Positions 26,232 to 33,222 of a stretch of 64,000 nucleotides of DNA are shown in pieces. Below the pieces are notes generated by a model, which was not told the DNA's origin, made no database searches, and saw only the letters and a list, made by a program, of their open reading frames with translations. Within the stretch, counting starts at the first letter, position 1. Every line of letters starts with the position of its first letter. The stretch covers positions 124,001-188,000 of the forward strand of contig NZ_SOHL01000013.1 of NCBI RefSeq assembly GCF_004403985.1, read 5' to 3'. The position numbers were made by a program, and so were the translations under genes. The stretch is from Cryobacterium gelidum (GTDB lineage: Bacteria; Actinomycetota; Actinomycetes; Actinomycetales; Microbacteriaceae).

Positions 26232-27128
26232 GTGACAACATCCATCCTCTCGCCAGCGCCAGCAACCCGCAGGCAGAAGACGACAAGACGAGGTGCGCCT
26301 CGCTCGCGAAGAGGCTCACGACGGGGGCTCGTAGCCCGCGTCGCCGGGGCTATCCTCATCAGTATCGTTGTGCTGTTCCCGCTGTATTGGATGCTTGTAG
26401 TCGCGTTCTCATCGCGTTCCGAGCTGCTGGGTGGCACACTGCGTCTCTGGCCGCGTGCCCTCACAGTTGGAAACTTCGAGCGTGTCCTCGCCGGGTTCCC
26501 AATCGCCACATGGTTTAGTAACTCCCTGGCAATCTCGGCCACGGTCGCAGTTCTCACGGTACTCGTCAACCTGTTAGGCGGGTACGCCCTGTCGCAGCTT
26601 AAGTTCCGCGGTTCAAACGTCGTCTTCCTCATCGCCCTGACGACGCTGATGATCCCCGTGCAGGTGATTATGGTGCCGCTGTTTCGGCTCGTAACAAACC
26701 TCGGGCTTTACGGCAGCTACTGGGCGGTCATCCTGCCCACGGCCGCGAGTGCTTTCGGGCTGTTCCTCGCACGCCAGTTCTTTCTGTCCATCCCGCGCGA
26801 CCTGATCGAGGCAGCCCGCATCGACGGGGCCAGCCACCTGAGAGTATTCGGAAGTATAGTTTTGCCGCTCTCAAAACCGCTGATCGCCGTACTATTTTTT
26901 GTGACGCTGTTGCAGTCGTGGAATGATTTCGCCTGGCCACTCATTGCCCTCAAGCAGAACGAGCTATTCACTCTGCCGATCGGCCTGCTCTACCTGCAGG
27001 GCCAGTTCGGGTCAGATTTTGGTGCGACAATGGCGTTCGCCCTCATCAACGTGGTGCCCATGGTGGTGCTATTCCTGGTATTCCAGCGCTTCTTCGTGCA
27101 GGGTTTCGCGCGCAGCGGCATCAAATAA
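26232..27128 (+). CDS. Sugar ABC transporter permease (MalG/UgpE type)
   Basis: 298 residues from GTG 26232, with AGGA 7 nt upstream and 10 bp after the previous stop; an earlier in-frame ATG at 26166 would lie inside the upstream gene. The N-terminus is basic (RRQKTTRRGAPRSRRGSRRG) and is followed by six membrane helices. The EAA loop is EAARIDGASHLRVFGSIVLPLSKP. The C-terminus ends FFVQGFARSGIK, the usual MalG-type end. Last gene of the transporter operon; a hairpin follows at 27179-27218. Confidence 0.93.
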   Translation: MTTSILSPAPATRRQKTTRRGAPRSRRGSRRGLVARVAGAILISIVVLFPLYWMLVVAFSSRSELLGGTLRLWPRALTVGNFERVLAGFPIATWFSNSLAISATVAVLTVLVNLLGGYALSQLKFRGSNVVFLIALTTLMIPVQVIMVPLFRLVTNLGLYGSYWAVILPTAASAFGLFLARQFFLSIPRDLIEAARIDGASHLRVFGSIVLPLSKPLIAVLFFVTLLQSWNDFAWPLIALKQNELFTLPIGLLYLQGQFGSDFGATMAFALINVVPMVVLFLVFQRFFVQGFARSGIK

Positions 27129-27166
27129 GGTTGGCTTGAAAATTCCCCGAATATTTCCGACGCTAG
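27129..27166 (+). repeat. Left copy of a 38-bp imperfect direct repeat
   Basis: It begins directly after the permease stop. It shares GG-TGGCTTG, AATT, CGAATAT and CCGACGCTA with 29223-29258 in the same order and strand. Probably a decayed end of one mobile element family. Confidence 0.5.
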
Positions 27167-27178
27167 GGTCATGTTCAC

Positions 27179-27218
27179 GTTCTCGGGTAATCGCTGTATG
27201 TGTACCCGGTAAGAGAAC
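27179..27218. terminator. Hairpin after the sugar transporter operon
   Basis: GTTCTCGGGTA pairs with TACCC and GAGAAC across a 13-nt loop, with an unpaired GGTAA on one side. It lies 50 bp after the last permease gene. Confidence 0.4.
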
Positions 27219-27290
27219 CGAGCCGGGAATGCCGCCTACACTGGGCGCAGTTGCGGGTCAGTCCCGCACACAACATGCAGGGAGCAGGCC

Positions 27291-27476
27291 ATGTATCAAG
27301 CAGTCTGGAATGATGTCGTGCTGGCAGAGTCGGATGAAACCATCCTGGTTGAAGGCGACCAGTACTTCCCGACAGAATCGATCAATTCTGCGTACTTCTC
27401 CCGCACATCGTTGACGTCGCAGTGCCCATGGAAAGGCATCGAGCACGTCATAATCGCCGACAAAAGCATGAGCTAA
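27291..27476 (+). pseudogene. DUF427 protein, truncated
   Basis: ATG 27291 follows GGGAGCAGG. The frame MYQAVWNDVVLAESDETILVEGDQYFPTES is a clear DUF427 start, and CPWKG is its conserved central motif. Intact members are about 95 residues; here the family sequence stops after CPWKG and the last 15 codons are the antisense of a GAF/ANTAR fragment. A recombination joint near 27435 explains both truncations. The family's function is not known; metal or cofactor binding has been suggested from structure. Confidence 0.7.
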
Positions 27477-27530
27477 TTCAACAAAAGCGCCGCTCACCAA
27501 GGCAGTCCGGGACATGCTCGTCATACGTGT
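27432..27530 (-). pseudogene. GAF-ANTAR type regulator, N-terminal fragment
   Basis: On the minus strand RTALVSGAFVELAHAFVGDYDVLDAF resembles the opening of actinobacterial GAF-ANTAR proteins (ETFVELADTLVDDYDVIDF-like). Similarity ends where DUF427 sequence begins on the other strand. Too short to be functional. Confidence 0.45.
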
Positions 27531-27576
27531 AAGTGTCGACCTCAACTCCCTCGCGTGAACGGGTCGGACCCAAAAA

Positions 27577-28124
27577 CACAGCGTTTTGGTGGAGCGCATG
27601 GTCACGCTGCCGCGGAGCACGGACAGTACTCGCGCATTTCGGCCCAGAACCGGCCCTCACACCCCATACAACAACGATCACCGAACTCAGCCGTGCCTGA
27701 CAAATACGAAAATGTGCTCCGTAGAAGCCGTACGACCGGACCAATGCGCGTGCATCACGGGTGGGGCGAGACGAGACGACCGTCCCGTCGCTGATGCGGA
27801 CGCAACCTGCCCCCGGCGACGAGCGAACTGAAGGTGTAAGCAGGGCATGCCGAATGACCGAATGACCGAATGACCGAATGACTCATGGCCACCGCGAGGT
27901 CAGGACAGCGTAGTCGGCTCAGATATTGGGCAAGGTTCCATGGCTGTTGTAATAGATCTTGCCGTCCTCCGAGTGCGTGAACTTCAACCCTGCCCTCGTG
28001 TCGTCGACCTTCGCAACTCTGCTTGACTTCGACCGGCCTGGATTGCTGCCTGAGCCGGAGGCGAAACTTAACAACCTTATTCAGAAGGTGAAATCAGAGC
28101 AACCGCTTCAGCTTCTCTGATTCA
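27577..28124. other. Island region without an intact gene
   Basis: Apart from the octamer repeat at 27850-27881 this stretch holds only open-ended frames. A minus frame ending at 27919 (KFTHSEDGKIYYNSHGTLPNI, stop TGA) has protein-like composition but no recognised family, and an overlapping plus frame ends near 28120. I regard both as possible gene debris. Confidence 0.35.
27850..27881 (+). repeat. Tandem repeat, 4 x CCGAATGA
   Basis: Four perfect 8-bp copies in a non-coding part of the island. Octamer repeats of this type can change copy number by slippage. Confidence 0.9.
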
Positions 28125-28860
28125 TCATGGATTCTCCTCGAGGCTGTCAAGGGGCGGCAGAGCTGCGACGATGCGCACCGTCTCGAGGCTCACGGTGACG
28201 ATGCGCGCGAGCAGGTCGATGATATAACTGGGGTCGTCGACCTCACGGCTGTAGTCGTTGGGGTCATTGGTAATCTGAGACTCTTTGTGGGTGGTCACCT
28301 GGTAACGGTCAAGAATCCACTCGATCGCAGATTTGCCGTTCACCTGGTAGTCGTAGGCCGTCTCAGGAATGCCGGTGAGGGTGATCTGAGAGTTGTAGAA
28401 GACGCCAGATCGGTCTTTGCGGCCGAGGAAACCCATCTTATTCACTCGGTAGAAGTCGAACTGAGAATCGCGGTCGCGGGGGCCTCGCTTTTGCGCGTCT
28501 CGACCAGTGGATGAGGTGCAATCGTCTCGTAATTGAGGTGAAGTTCGGCCAATGCGCGGCCAGCTGAGCTGAACCCCCAGAAATCGGTGACCTTCGGGAT
28601 GCGCGGCAGCATCTTTATGAGGTCGGCCTGATAGGTCTCCCGATATGTGGAGCTGTGCAGTAGGCCATAAACGAAGTAAAAGATGTCTTCCTTGTTGATG
28701 GCAGGATCCCCATAGAAGCCGCAGTACCTGATCAGCGTTGCGTCGGTTACGTTGTCGCGGCGGCGGTAGCCGTCGACAAGCGTCTCGCCCTCGGCAAGCA
28801 TGGGAAACTCTCCCTTAGGGAGCGGATCGTAAATGGTCAAAAAGACATCACAAGACAGTA
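28125..28860 (-). pseudogene. Type ISP restriction-modification enzyme, C-terminal specificity region (frameshifted fragment)
   Basis: Two minus-strand frames form one family region. The first has DNVTDATLIRYCGFYGD, DIFYFVYGLLHSSTYRE and DFWGFSSAGRALAELHLNYE; the second has ITLTGIPETAYDYQVNGKSAIEWILDRYQVTTHKES and DPSYIIDLLARIVTVSLETVRIV. Both belong to the C-terminal part of type ISP (LlaBIII-like) enzymes. A one-base change in a C5 run near 28480 would join them through DFDFYRVNKMGF-like sequence. The helicase and methyltransferase parts are missing, so no restriction activity is possible. It marks the island as a former defence locus. Confidence 0.75.
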
Positions 28861-28973
28861 CCGCCCAGCGGCTCCGCCCTGGCAGAACTGCAGGGCGGCC
28901 GCGCCGCCGTTCCGTGTCGTTGCTTGGCTGTTGCGGGGGTGTCTTGGTGGGGAGCGCGAGGGGACACCCTTCG

Positions 28974-28997
28974 CCGGCCAGCCCAAAGGCTGGCCGG
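28974..28997 (-). terminator. Hairpin after the dprA fragment
   Basis: Perfect 10-bp stem CCGGCCAGCC / GGCTGGCCGG with a 4-nt loop, 10 bp beyond the stop of the dprA fragment; probably its original terminator. Confidence 0.6.
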
Positions 28998-29006
28998 CCC
29001 ACGCGG

Positions 29007-29222
29007 CTACAGTGCGGCGGCGGCGTCAGTCGCGTCGGTGATGATGCGTGCTTTGAATTCTTTGATCAGGCGGTAGCATCCGTCACTGCTCGGGGAAATG
29101 ACCGGCCCGGGGACGGCGCCGAACGGGCAACCCAGCGCAGCCGCGTGGCCGGCGACGTTCAGCGAACCGGACCGCCACCCCGCCTCAACGACGAGCATCG
29201 CAGTACTGCCGGCGGCAATCAG
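29007..29222 (-). pseudogene. DprA/Smf C-terminal fragment
   Basis: The minus frame from about 29222 reads SLIAAGSTAMLVVEAGWRSGSLNVAGHAAALG and continues with GAVPGPV and GCYRLIKEF, the C-terminal half of the Rossmann-like DprA domain that loads RecA on incoming DNA. The nucleotide-binding N-terminal half is absent. The sequence upstream (to 29297) is unrelated, and the break coincides with the start of the direct repeat at 29223. Genomes of this group should have an intact dprA elsewhere. Confidence 0.75.
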
Positions 29223-29258
29223 GGATGGCTTGTGAATTTGTCGAATATCCGACGCTAA
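29223..29258 (+). repeat. Right copy of the imperfect direct repeat
   Basis: Matches 27129-27166 at about three quarters of positions. It starts exactly where DprA homology ends, so it likely marks the end of an inserted element. Confidence 0.5.
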
Positions 29259-29587
29259 GTTTTGTGGACTACAGCGTTCGCTAACGATCGTTCGCAAGAC
29301 ATTTCCAACGAGCTGCTTCTGACCCCTAATCCACGCGGAAGAGCGTGTATCGCTTACCGTGCACGCACCAAGGTAACGAATGCGACCTTAAGCGATACGT
29401 CATCCCGATTTGTCCCTACTGTCAGGATTTCTTTGGCGCTCTACGAACACGGTTAGCCGCCTGCATTCAGTGCGCAGCCACCGCAGGGTGCATCACCAAG
29501 ATCGTTGACACCATCCTGTCCGTTCCGCTACATTCGGGCCACGGACCTTGCTGCCGTGAATGACACCGAAGTTGGAGGCCGCCGATT
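29259..29587. other. Intergenic region upstream of amiS
   Basis: No gene is recognised in these 329 bp. It contains a perfect 10-bp inverted repeat (29347-29356 and 29389-29398) that could regulate the formamide operon. Confidence 0.4.
29347..29398. promoter_or_regulatory. Inverted repeat GTATCGCTTA / TAAGCGATAC
   Basis: Perfect 10-bp arms separated by 32 nt, 190 bp upstream of the amiS start. The wide spacing suits a dimeric regulator or looping better than a terminator. Confidence 0.35.
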
Positions 29588-30220
29588 ATGAGCAATGTTG
29601 GTTTGCTGTATGTAGGGGTCATCCTATTTATCAACGGGCTTATGCTGATCGGCGTGATCCCTGGCAAGTCGGCCGCCATTCTCAACTTCTTTGTGGGTGG
29701 AATGCAGGTGGTGCTGCCAACGATCATTCTGATCCAAGCGAACAACGATCCGGCGATCATCCTCGGGGCTGCGGGTCTCTATCTCTTTGGGTTCACGTAT
29801 CTTTACGTCGGCATTCTGCAGGTGACCGGCGTGAGCGGAGAAGGCCTCGGTTGGTTCTCCTTGTTCGTGTCGGCGTGCGCGCTCGTGATCGGCATCATTC
29901 AGTTCACGCTCGGCGACGCGGTTTTCGGCGTGATCTGGTGGATCTGGGCCGTGTTGTGGTTCTTCTTTTTCCTGCTGCTCGGTCTGGGAAAAGAGTCCTT
30001 GGCCCGCACGACTGGGTGGTTCGCGATTCTGATCAGCCACCTCACGGCCACCATTCCGGCCTTTTTTCTGCTGCTGGGCCGCTACGAGTCGAACGCTGCC
30101 CTGGCCCTCGGCATGGCAGCCCTGGGCGGGATCGCTTTCGTGATGGCGATGGTCATGGGACGGCGGGCGAGAGTCGCGGCGGCGCCTGCGGCATCTGCTA
30201 CCGCATTGATCGTGACCTGA
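29588..30220 (+). CDS. amiS: AmiS/UreI-family amide or urea channel
   Basis: 210 residues, largely six membrane helices: LLYVGVILFINGLMLIG, KSAAILNFFVGGMQVVLPTIILI, IILGAAGLYLFGFTYLYVGI, FSLFVSACALVIGIIQF, VIWWIWAVLWFFFFLLLGLG and the last pair near 140-190. The N-terminal GLLYVG and the FGFTYLYVG segment are typical of AmiS/UreI channels, which let short amides or urea cross the membrane. ATG 29588 follows GGAGG. It precedes a FmdB protein and a formamidase, so formamide or acetamide is the likely substrate. Confidence 0.92.
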   Translation: MSNVGLLYVGVILFINGLMLIGVIPGKSAAILNFFVGGMQVVLPTIILIQANNDPAIILGAAGLYLFGFTYLYVGILQVTGVSGEGLGWFSLFVSACALVIGIIQFTLGDAVFGVIWWIWAVLWFFFFLLLGLGKESLARTTGWFAILISHLTATIPAFFLLLGRYESNAALALGMAALGGIAFVMAMVMGRRARVAAAPAASATALIVT

Positions 30221-30229
30221 AAGGGAACC

Positions 30230-30520
30230 ATGCCCACCTACGAGTACCGGTGCCCCAACTGCGCGGACTTCGACCTCGTCTTTGAGATGCGTTCTGTACC
30301 CGACTTGGTGAGCTGCCCGACGTGCGCCTGCACCGCCCGGCGCCGCATGAGCGCGCCCCGGCTGTCCACGGCCAGTTCGGCTGCATTTCGACTAATAGAC
30401 GACACCAAGCGCAGCGCGCACGAGCCCGCGGTCGTGAACTCTTCCGCCCCCGGGCGGCGTTCTGGTCCCGCGCAGAAATACACGTTCAACCCGCTGCATA
30501 AAAAGCTTCCCCGACCGTAA
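30230..30520 (+). CDS. fmdB: FmdB-family zinc-ribbon protein
   Basis: 96 residues, ATG 30230 right after AAAGGGAACC. The ribbon is MPTYEYRCPNCADFDLVFEM...VSCPTCACTARRRMSAP, with two CxxC pairs. In methylotrophs fmdB neighbours the formamidase gene fmdA and was proposed to regulate it; the same pairing is seen here. The rest of the protein is basic and probably disordered. Second FmdB-type protein in the window (the other is at 8444-8815). Confidence 0.9.
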   Translation: MPTYEYRCPNCADFDLVFEMRSVPDLVSCPTCACTARRRMSAPRLSTASSAAFRLIDDTKRSAHEPAVVNSSAPGRRSGPAQKYTFNPLHKKLPRP

Positions 30521-30556
30521 TCGCACGTTCGCACGCACCCGAAGAAGGAGAATAAG

Positions 30557-31813
30557 ATGCCCGAGCTGCTGTTTCCGCTAGATTCTTCGAAAAAATTTGA
30601 GGACCAAGAGAAGGTAGGGCACAACCGCTGGCACCCCGAAATCCCGCCGGTCGCCACAGTGAAGCCCGGCACGTCGTTTCGGGTGGATTGCCGCGAATGG
30701 TTCGACGGTGCCATCGTGAACGATGACTCGGCCGACGACATTCTCAACGCACCCCTGCTGACCGTGCACAAGCTCAGCGGCCCGTTCGCCGTGGAAGGCG
30801 CCCAACCGGGAGACCTGCTTGTGGTAGATATTCTCGATGTGGGACCCATCCCCATGGAAGACACCGGACCGCTCGCAGGGCAGGGCTGGGGATATACCGG
30901 AATCTTCGCGCGGAACAACGGCGGCGGTTTTCTCACCGACCAGTTTCCCGACGCGTACAAGGCCATTTGGGATTTCACCGGCCAAACCGCAACCTCACGA
31001 CACATCCCAAATGTGTCGTTCACCGGACTCATTCATCCCGGGCTGATGGGTACGGCACCGTCAGCGAAGCTGCTGGCCACCTGGAACAAGCGAGAAGGTG
31101 ACCTGATCGCCACCAACCCGCACCGCGTGCCGCCCCTTGCGCTTCCGCCGGAGGCCGAGCACGCCGTTCTGGGGTCCCTCGCTCCCTCGGAATTCGCACG
31201 GGTAGCCGGAGAGGCCGCCCGCACCGCACCACCACGCGAAAACGGGGGCAACCAGGACATCAAGAACCTGTCAAAGGGCAGCCGGATCTTCTACCCGGTG
31301 TTCATAGACGGCGCCAACCTCTCGCTCGGCGACCTGCACTTCTCCCAAGGCGACGGTGAGATCACATTCTGCGGGGCCATCGAGATGGGCGGTTTCATCG
31401 AGCTGCGCGTGGACATCATCAAGGGCGGTATGGAGACCTACGGGGTGAGCGAGAACGCCATCTTCATGCCCGGCAACGTGGAACCCCAGTTCAGCCAGTG
31501 GCTGGCCTTCTCCGGAACCTCGGTGACGCTTGACGGCGAACAGCGCTATCTGGACTCGCACCTGTCCTACCAGCGGGCCTGCCTGCACGCCATCGACTAC
31601 CTCACCAAGTTCGGGTACTCGCCAGAACAGGTCTACCTACTGCTCGGTGCCGCACCCATTGAGGGCCGGTTGTCGGGCGTGGTCGACATTCCGAACTCCT
31701 GCTCGACGGTATACATCCCCACATCAATCTTCGATTTCGATGTGCAGCCGTCAGCCGCCGGGCCGTTCCAGATCAATCCCGGTATCGGTGCGCCGCGAGC
31801 GGCCAACCGGTGA
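30557..31813 (+). CDS. fmdA: Formamidase (FmdA/AmdA family)
   Basis: 418 residues, ATG 30557 with GAAGGAGAA upstream. The enzyme hydrolyses formamide to formate and ammonia. It belongs to the acetamidase/formamidase family: PGTSFRVDCREWFDGAIVNDDSADDI, AQPGDLLVVDILDVGPI, HPGLMGTAPS, IFYPVFIDGANLSLGDLHFSQGDGE, TYGVSENAIFMPG. These enzymes assemble as homotrimers or hexamers in the cytoplasm. The gene is complete and in frame, unlike most island content, so the operon is probably still used. Ammonia from the reaction suggests nitrogen control, but no site is visible. Confidence 0.95.
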   Translation: MPELLFPLDSSKKFEDQEKVGHNRWHPEIPPVATVKPGTSFRVDCREWFDGAIVNDDSADDILNAPLLTVHKLSGPFAVEGAQPGDLLVVDILDVGPIPMEDTGPLAGQGWGYTGIFARNNGGGFLTDQFPDAYKAIWDFTGQTATSRHIPNVSFTGLIHPGLMGTAPSAKLLATWNKREGDLIATNPHRVPPLALPPEAEHAVLGSLAPSEFARVAGEAARTAPPRENGGNQDIKNLSKGSRIFYPVFIDGANLSLGDLHFSQGDGEITFCGAIEMGGFIELRVDIIKGGMETYGVSENAIFMPGNVEPQFSQWLAFSGTSVTLDGEQRYLDSHLSYQRACLHAIDYLTKFGYSPEQVYLLLGAAPIEGRLSGVVDIPNSCSTVYIPTSIFDFDVQPSAAGPFQINPGIGAPRAANR

Positions 31814-31843
31814 GGTGAGCCGGGTGTGCCGGCGAGCAACAGG

Positions 31844-31878
31844 AGGAAGAGGCTGACGGCGGCTCCGCTCCTCTTCCT
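31844..31878 (+). terminator. Hairpin after the formamidase gene
   Basis: AGGAAGAGG / CCTCTTCCT with a 17-nt loop, 31 bp after the stop. No T-tract, so efficiency is uncertain. Confidence 0.45.
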
Positions 31879-32022
31879 GAAGTCGGACGGCTGGCTCATC
31901 GTGCAGGTCGTCCGAGCCAGGCACGACGCTGCCCACGTGGTCGCCGAAACTTTCGGCAACACTCCGCGGAGGGTTCTGGCAGCGAGCTTGCGGAAGATGT
32001 CAACCTTTATGAGTCAGCTGTT

Positions 32023-32250
32023 TTAGGCGGTCATTGAGTTCGTTCTTTCCTTCTCCGGTTTGTTAATCCAGGATGCCGTGGGCAACGTGAGCGACTGCGG
32101 CTCCTGCACGACGAAGTGTTGGGTGGGCGGTGGATGCGGTTGTCAGAACGCGGCCACGGGCGTGCTGAATGGCGGGTGCGCGACCGTGGTGAACGTTGAA
32201 CGGGGTGTACATTCCGATGCCCGCAGGGAGTCGCCGTTATACCAGCCGCC
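32023..32250 (-). pseudogene. IS3-family transposase C-terminal fragment with frameshifts
   Basis: Read across frames on the minus strand: WYN, then RRLPAGIGMYTPFNVHHGRA, then AHP, then HFVVQEPQSLTLPTASWINKPEK before a stop at 32023. These are the C-terminal hallmarks of an IS3-group transposase (YTP-DVH-GRA, P--WINKPE). At least two indels break the frame. Sequence beyond the stop (TGACTCATAAAGGTTGACA) resembles an IS end. It is a different subgroup from the fragment at 23279-23796. Confidence 0.65.
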
Positions 32251-32373
32251 TGCCCGATTCGTGATCTCGAGGAGCGGCCTTAAAAAACCTCTGGCGTGGT
32301 GTCGCCGTTGCGCGTCGAAATGCCAGATTTGAGCCGTTTCACCGACCTCGGATTGCATCGAACTTTTTTGAAG

Positions 32374-32392
32374 TGTGGGCAAAATGTGGGCA
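32374..32392 (+). repeat. Right arm-type repeat pair (TGTGGGCA x2)
   Basis: TGTGGGCA at 32374-32381 and 32385-32392, 11 bp apart and preceded by TTTTTTGAAG, as at the left island end. Confidence 0.6.
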
Positions 32393-32415
32393 AACAGCCA
32401 TTCCTGAGAATGGCG

Positions 32416-32490
32416 AGAACCCTACATCCCAGTGTTTATCGGGGGTGTAGGGCCCCATAGCGTGGTGCCCCTGGAGGGATTCGAACCCCC
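32416..32490. other. attR: tRNA-Arg 3' end plus terminator hairpin
   Basis: Right copy of the att duplication. It includes the CCCTACA / TGTAGGG hairpin (the tRNA terminator) and the 3' T-arm and acceptor part of tRNA-Arg, whose pairing is intact. The element would have restored the tRNA end on integration. Confidence 0.7.
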
Positions 32491-32537
32491 GGCCATTTCC
32501 TTAGGACGGAATTGCTCTTCCACTGAGCTACAGAGGC
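32463..32537 (-). tRNA. tRNA-Arg (anticodon CCT)
   Basis: Cloverleaf on the minus strand: acceptor GCCTCTG/CAGGGGC, D stem GCTC/GAGC, anticodon loop GTCCTAA (CCT, reads AGG), T arm GGGGG-TTCGAAT-CCCTC, discriminator A and encoded CCA. It is the integration target of the island to its left. Confidence 0.95.
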
Positions 32538-32598
32538 TAGCCGGGCAAGTTTAGCCTGCGCGAAGCCGCTGATGCGAAAGCTCGCGCTGCAGAACCTG

Positions 32599-33096
32599 TC
32601 AGGCGGCCGGCGCCAGGTAGGCGTCCCATTCCTGTTCCGGCCGCTCGACGCCGCGTACGATCCAGGTCGTACCCTGCGGCATCCGTGGGGTAAAACGCAA
32701 CTTCCAGCCCATTTCAGCCGGGGTGTGGTCGCTCTTGAGGTTGTTGCAGCGCAAACAGCAGGCGGCGAGGTTGTCCCAGGTGTCGCGGCCACCGCGAGAG
32801 CGCGGCAGCACGTGGTCAATCGTGGCCGCCGACTTGCCGCAGTAGCAGCAGCGGTGGTCGTCACGGCGCAACACGCCCCGCCGGCTCACCGGGACGAGGC
32901 GTGACATGGGAATGCGCACGTACCGCGTGAGCAGGATGACGCTCGGGCGATCCCACGAGCCCGAGGCCGCATAAACGGGGTGATTCTGATCGGACTGCAC
33001 GATCGTCGCCTTCTGATTCATCACCAGGATGAGCGCTCGTTTGAACGAGACGACGGCGAGGGGCTCATAGCCCGCGTTGAGTACCAGTGTGCGCAT
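32599..33096 (-). CDS. HNH endonuclease-domain protein
   Basis: 165 residues from ATG 33096, preceded by AAGGGAG; in-frame codons up to 33192 have no ribosome site. The start MRTLVLNAGYEPLAVVSFKRALIL is a conserved strand-helix segment of this actinobacterial group. The nuclease core is CCYCGKSAATIDHVLPRSRGG, with the HNH residues in DHVLPRSRGG, DTWDN and CLRCNNLKS, and four Cys (CYCG, CLRC) for a structural zinc. The family is near-universal in actinobacteria and is not phage-specific; the DNA target is unknown. Confidence 0.92.
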   Translation of the reverse strand: MRTLVLNAGYEPLAVVSFKRALILVMNQKATIVQSDQNHPVYAASGSWDRPSVILLTRYVRIPMSRLVPVSRRGVLRRDDHRCCYCGKSAATIDHVLPRSRGGRDTWDNLAACCLRCNNLKSDHTPAEMGWKLRFTPRMPQGTTWIVRGVERPEQEWDAYLAPAA

Positions 33097-33190
33097 GCGC
33101 TCCCTTTCGAAAGAGGCTGGACGGCTTCCAGCCATTCGAACTACGTCCGATGCGTAAAGAACAGGAGCGTGACCGGGCGCAAAAGAGCAC

Positions 33191-33222
33191 AAAAAAAGGC
33201 GCTGTCATCATGACAACGCCTT
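33191..33222 (-). terminator. Rho-independent terminator
   Basis: On the minus strand a 12-bp hairpin with one mismatch (AAGGCGTTGTCA / TGACAGCGCCTT, loop TGA) is followed by TTTTTTT. It is the strongest terminator in the window and overlaps the stop codon of the small ORF at 33208-33318. Confidence 0.9.

Larger units (their letters stand above)
22968..32415. mobile_element. Decayed genomic island integrated at tRNA-Arg(CCT), about 9.4 kb
   Basis: The island lies between an att duplication (22894-22967 and 32416-32490) at the 3' end of an intact tRNA-Arg gene. Paired TGTGGGCA repeats with 11-bp period occur about 100 bp inside each end (23070-23088, 32374-32392), as expected for integrase arm sites. 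No integrase frame is present. Cargo consists of two intact operons (CUT1 sugar transporter; amiS-fmdB-formamidase) among at least six gene fragments. Most spaces between genes are long, unlike the tightly packed flanking chromosome. Confidence 0.7.

Noticed and set aside
32060..32332. A Cys-rich plus-strand frame (CGSCTTKCW, GGGCGCQ) that looks like a small peptide
   Set aside because: The complementary strand carries recognisable IS3 transposase C-terminal motifs, so the Cys richness is incidental.
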